Source: Candidatus Poseidoniaceae archaeon | GTDB taxonomy: Archaea > Thermoplasmatota > Poseidoniia > Poseidoniales > Poseidoniaceae | Direction of reading: 5' to 3' | Length of the DNA stretch: 5,950 nucleotides | Assembly: GCA_013330925.1 (NCBI GenBank) | Contig: DUHJ01000092.1 | Coordinates: 1-5,950, forward strand | Shown: positions 5,401 to 5,950 of the stretch, piece after piece | Layout: every line of letters starts with the position of its first letter | How positions within the stretch are numbered: the first letter of the stretch is position 1 | The notes under the pieces: generated by a model | What the model was told of the DNA's origin: nothing | Database searches by the model: none | What the model saw: the letters and a program-made list of their open reading frames with translations, nothing else | Made by a program: the position numbers and the translations under genes

Positions 5401-5950
5401 TCATGCTTTGGCCGACGCAGGGTGGAAGGTAAGGGCCTGCACGCGCAGACCGTCAACGCTGAGCAAGCGATCGCTGCGACCCGAAGCCCCGGCAGGATCC
5501 ACCCAACGTTGCCGTGCGTCGTCCAACGTGACGGTCAGCTCCTCCGACGCTTGCCCTTCCCCGCAGAGCCGGTCGTGTCCAGCAGGTCCAGCAAGTTCCG
5601 CAACCCATGAACCCACACGAACTTCACCGGATTCAATGGCGCCAAGGCGCTCCACATGCAGGCACATGACGAGCGTGTCCGGAAGATCGGTCGGTGGTTC
5701 CACGGCCAAGGTCACGCGTGCTGGAGCATCGATCACAGGCCTGTCCGCACCAAGTCCGTGGGGATCGTTCCACCGCTGACCCACCCAAGGGTCCGGTCGC
5801 ATGCTGCAGTCGGTCTGCTCACACGAGGCCGCAACGACCGTGGTCACACCGAGGAACGTGGACATGGGCTCTGCTCGAACCTGCCACGACCGGCTGCCAG
5901 ATACCTCGTGAACCAGCTCCCACCATGGGGAACGTTCCAACACCCAACCG
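5401..5950 (-). CDS. C-terminal part of an unrecognised protein, cut by the right edge
   Basis: The frame is open from the right edge to a TGA at 5401, giving about 183 visible residues; the true start lies outside the window. A GTG at 5943 is possible but the frame continues past it, so I treat the gene as 5'-partial. The visible part alternates short hydrophobic strands (STFLGVTTVVAAS, ARVTLAVE, DTLVMCLHVE, GEVRVGSWVAELAG) with polar turns, as in a beta-rich soluble domain. Four cysteines are visible: two in SCEQTDCS, one in LVMCLHVE and one in RLCGE, which could form disulfides if exported. No membrane segment or catalytic motif is visible in this part. Its stop is 25 bases before the glycosyltransferase start, so it is probably in the same transcript and may share its role in surface or glycan work, which is a guess. 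I do not recognise the family. Confidence 0.72.
   Translation of the reverse strand, partial: GWVLERSPWWELVHEVSGSRSWQVRAEPMSTFLGVTTVVAASCEQTDCSMRPDPWVGQRWNDPHGLGADRPVIDAPARVTLAVEPPTDLPDTLVMCLHVERLGAIESGEVRVGSWVAELAGPAGHDRLCGEGQASEELTVTLDDARQRWVDPAGASGRSDRLLSVDGLRVQALTFHPASAKA

Noticed and set aside
5376..5456. 27-residue N-terminal extension of the glycosyltransferase frame
   Set aside because: It overlaps the end of the preceding gene, has no resemblance to family N-termini, and the ATG at 5375 has a GAGG site and starts the first GT-A strand.

Overview
The window is a gene-dense, GC-rich piece of what looks like an archaeal chromosome. The evidence is an archaeal-type exosome cap protein (Csl4), a METTL5-like rRNA adenine methyltransferase of the archaeal/eukaryotic kind, an archaeal/fungal-type aspartate-semialdehyde dehydrogenase, and ribosome binding sites of the GGTGA type. 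The mix would fit a marine euryarchaeote such as Marine Group II (Poseidoniia), but that assignment is inference from memory, not something the sequence proves.

All seven genes lie on the minus strand, so transcription runs right to left. The order is: an unrecognised protein cut by the right edge (stop at 5401); a family 2 glycosyltransferase (4686-5375); aspartate-semialdehyde dehydrogenase (3584-4651); an unrecognised 370-residue protein with a long Pro/acidic linker (2420-3532); a 62-residue zinc-ribbon protein (2207-2395); the METTL5-like methyltransferase (1557-2210); and an exosome Csl4 protein that carries two RRM domains and a Gly/Arg tail (143-1516). Gaps are 25, 34, 51, 24, -4 and 40 bases, so the set could be one transcript. 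No promoter is recognisable inside the window. The 142 bases at the left edge hold no gene I can support, only two short hairpins.

The leftmost genes form an RNA-centred block of zinc ribbon, rRNA methylase and exosome cap subunit. The genes to the right serve amino acid synthesis (aspartate family) and sugar transfer, probably onto a lipid carrier. No mobile element, CRISPR array, tRNA or rRNA was seen.

The most unusual element is the Csl4 fusion. An exosome cap subunit, normally ending at its zinc ribbon, continues in the same frame into a spacer, two complete RRMs and an RGG-like basic tail.
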